From NCBI GenBank assembly GCA_029934195.1, contig JAOZMQ010000131.1:1-7987 (forward strand): a stretch of 7,987 bases of DNA. Direction: 5' to 3'. Numbering within the stretch: the first letter of the stretch is position 1; every line of letters begins with the position of its first letter. Below are positions 7,121 to 7,987 of the stretch, one piece after another. The translations under genes and the position numbers were made by a program. The stretch comes from Candidatus Cloacimonadota bacterium. GTDB taxonomy: Bacteria; Cloacimonadota; Cloacimonadia; Cloacimonadales; JAOZMQ01. The notes below the pieces were generated by a model. The model saw nothing but the letters and a program-made list of their open reading frames with translations, had not been told where the DNA came from and did not search any database.

Positions 7121-7351
7121 ATGACCTTAAAAGAAATGAAAATCGGTAGCAACGTCAAGATTATCGGTTACAATACAAAAGACCGTAATTACCGGCAAAA
7201 ATTATTGAGAATGGGATTGGTTAAAGGCGAAAGTTTTACGATAACCAGAAAAGCTCCGATGGGAGATCCGATTGAGATTAAAATGAAAGGTTTCAATTTA
7301 ACTTTACGCAAGCTTGAAGCTGATGCTTTAATTGTGGAGGAAGTAAAATGA
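7121..7351 (+). CDS. Ferrous iron transport accessory protein FeoA
   Basis: This is a 76-residue SH3-like cytosolic protein, the normal FeoA length. The family hallmarks are all present: RQKLLRMGLVKG (25-36), APMGDPIEIKMKG (45-57) and LTLRKLEADALIV (60-72). FeoA is thought to bind FeoB and modulate its GTPase or transport activity. The ATG lies 2 nt after the fur stop; its ribosome site GGAG (7112-7115) lies within the last codons of fur, so the genes are translationally close. The stop codon overlaps the feoB start as ATGA. FeoA-like domains also occur at the C-terminus of DtxR regulators, but this is a free-standing protein. Confidence 0.95.
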   Translation: MTLKEMKIGSNVKIIGYNTKDRNYRQKLLRMGLVKGESFTITRKAPMGDPIEIKMKGFNLTLRKLEADALIVEEVK

Positions 7352-7987
7352 AAAAATTGACAATCGCCTTAGCGGGTAATCCAAATTGTGGGAAAACAAC
7401 ACTTTTTAATCTATTTACCGGTGCAAAGCAAAGAGTAGGAAATTGGCCGGGAGTTACAGTTGAACATAAAGAAGGAAATTATTCTCATAAAAATGTTGAT
7501 ATTGAAGTTATAGATTTACCAGGGATTTATTCCTTTTCTGCTTATTCTCTTGATGAAAAAGTTTCTCGTGAATTCATCCTTAATGAAAAACCGGACTTAG
7601 TAGTTAATATAATTGATGCTACAAATCTGGAAAGAAATCTATATCTTACAACTCAATTATTAGAAATGAAGATTCCGGTCATTGTTGCTCTAAATATGAT
7701 GGATATTGCAAAACATAGAAAAATATCTATAGAAGTAAAGCATCTCGAAACACATTTAGGATGTCCGGTAATCCCAATGGTTGCCAGTAAAAAAAGCGGA
7801 ATTGAGGAAATTAAAGATGCAATAAATGAGATAGGAGAAAAAAAACTTATTTCTAAAACAAATGTATTATACGATTCTGTTGTTGAAGAAAGTATTACTA
7901 AAATTTCTGCTCAAACAAAAGCAATTGCTAATGAAAAAAAAGTAGATAATAGATGGATCACGATTAAACTTTTAGAGATGGATGAAA
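7348..7987 (+). CDS. Ferrous iron transporter FeoB, N-terminal part (cut by window end)
   Basis: This is the first 213 residues of the Fe(II) permease; FeoB proteins usually have 600-800, so the membrane part lies beyond the window. The cytosolic G domain is complete: G1 GNPNCGKTT (10-18), the switch I segment VGNWPGVTVE (30-39) with T37, G3 DLPG (56-59), G4 NMMD (116-119) and a G5-like VASKKSG (145-151). The helical GDI-like region begins around residue 165. The start overlaps the feoA stop by 4 bases (ATGA) and has GGAGG (7336-7340) 7 nt upstream, indicating coupled translation. The protein would import Fe2+ across the inner membrane, under control of the Fur encoded at the head of the operon. 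There is no internal stop or frameshift in the visible part. Confidence 0.96.
   Translation, partial: MKKLTIALAGNPNCGKTTLFNLFTGAKQRVGNWPGVTVEHKEGNYSHKNVDIEVIDLPGIYSFSAYSLDEKVSREFILNEKPDLVVNIIDATNLERNLYLTTQLLEMKIPVIVALNMMDIAKHRKISIEVKHLETHLGCPVIPMVASKKSGIEEIKDAINEIGEKKLISKTNVLYDSVVEESITKISAQTKAIANEKKVDNRWITIKLLEMDE

Overview
The window is AT-rich bacterial DNA with two divergent transcription units: one very large signalling gene on the minus strand, and the start of an iron-uptake operon on the plus strand. Every gene has a clear Shine-Dalgarno sequence (GGAG, AAGGA, GGAG, GGAGG). The minus-strand gene also has a sigma70-like TTGACT/TATAGT promoter. Together these argue against typical Bacteroidota, which use a TTTG/TAnnTTTG promoter and rarely a Shine-Dalgarno. 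An anaerobic or microaerobic Gram-negative lineage is plausible (for example a Cloacimonadota-like candidate phylum), because of the large PAS-rich hybrid kinase, FeoAB ferrous iron uptake and AT-rich DNA with intergenic repeats. The assignment is a guess.

Positions 1-298 hold no gene. They contain a cluster of short hairpins that looks like a decayed interspersed repeat. Positions 299-6247 (minus) encode a 1982-residue hybrid histidine kinase with no visible membrane segment. Its domain order is receiver, five PAS domains, an NrtA/NasS/CmpA-like solute-binding domain, HisKA, HATPase, a degenerate receiver, a canonical receiver and an HPt domain. The binding-protein module buried inside a cytosolic kinase is the most unusual item in the window.

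Positions 6248-6686 separate the divergent genes. They contain the kinase promoter, a long imperfect inverted repeat built from a degenerate hexamer array (6440-6570), and a good Fur-box match centred in a 37-bp palindrome just upstream of fur.

Positions 6687-7987 (plus) are a tight fur-feoA-feoB operon. The fur stop is 2 nt before feoA, feoA and feoB overlap by ATGA, and feoB runs off the window end. The likely logic is that Fur with Fe2+ represses its own operon and so limits FeoAB ferrous iron import when iron is sufficient. Nothing in the sequence ties the kinase to iron; its ligand and output partner are unknown.
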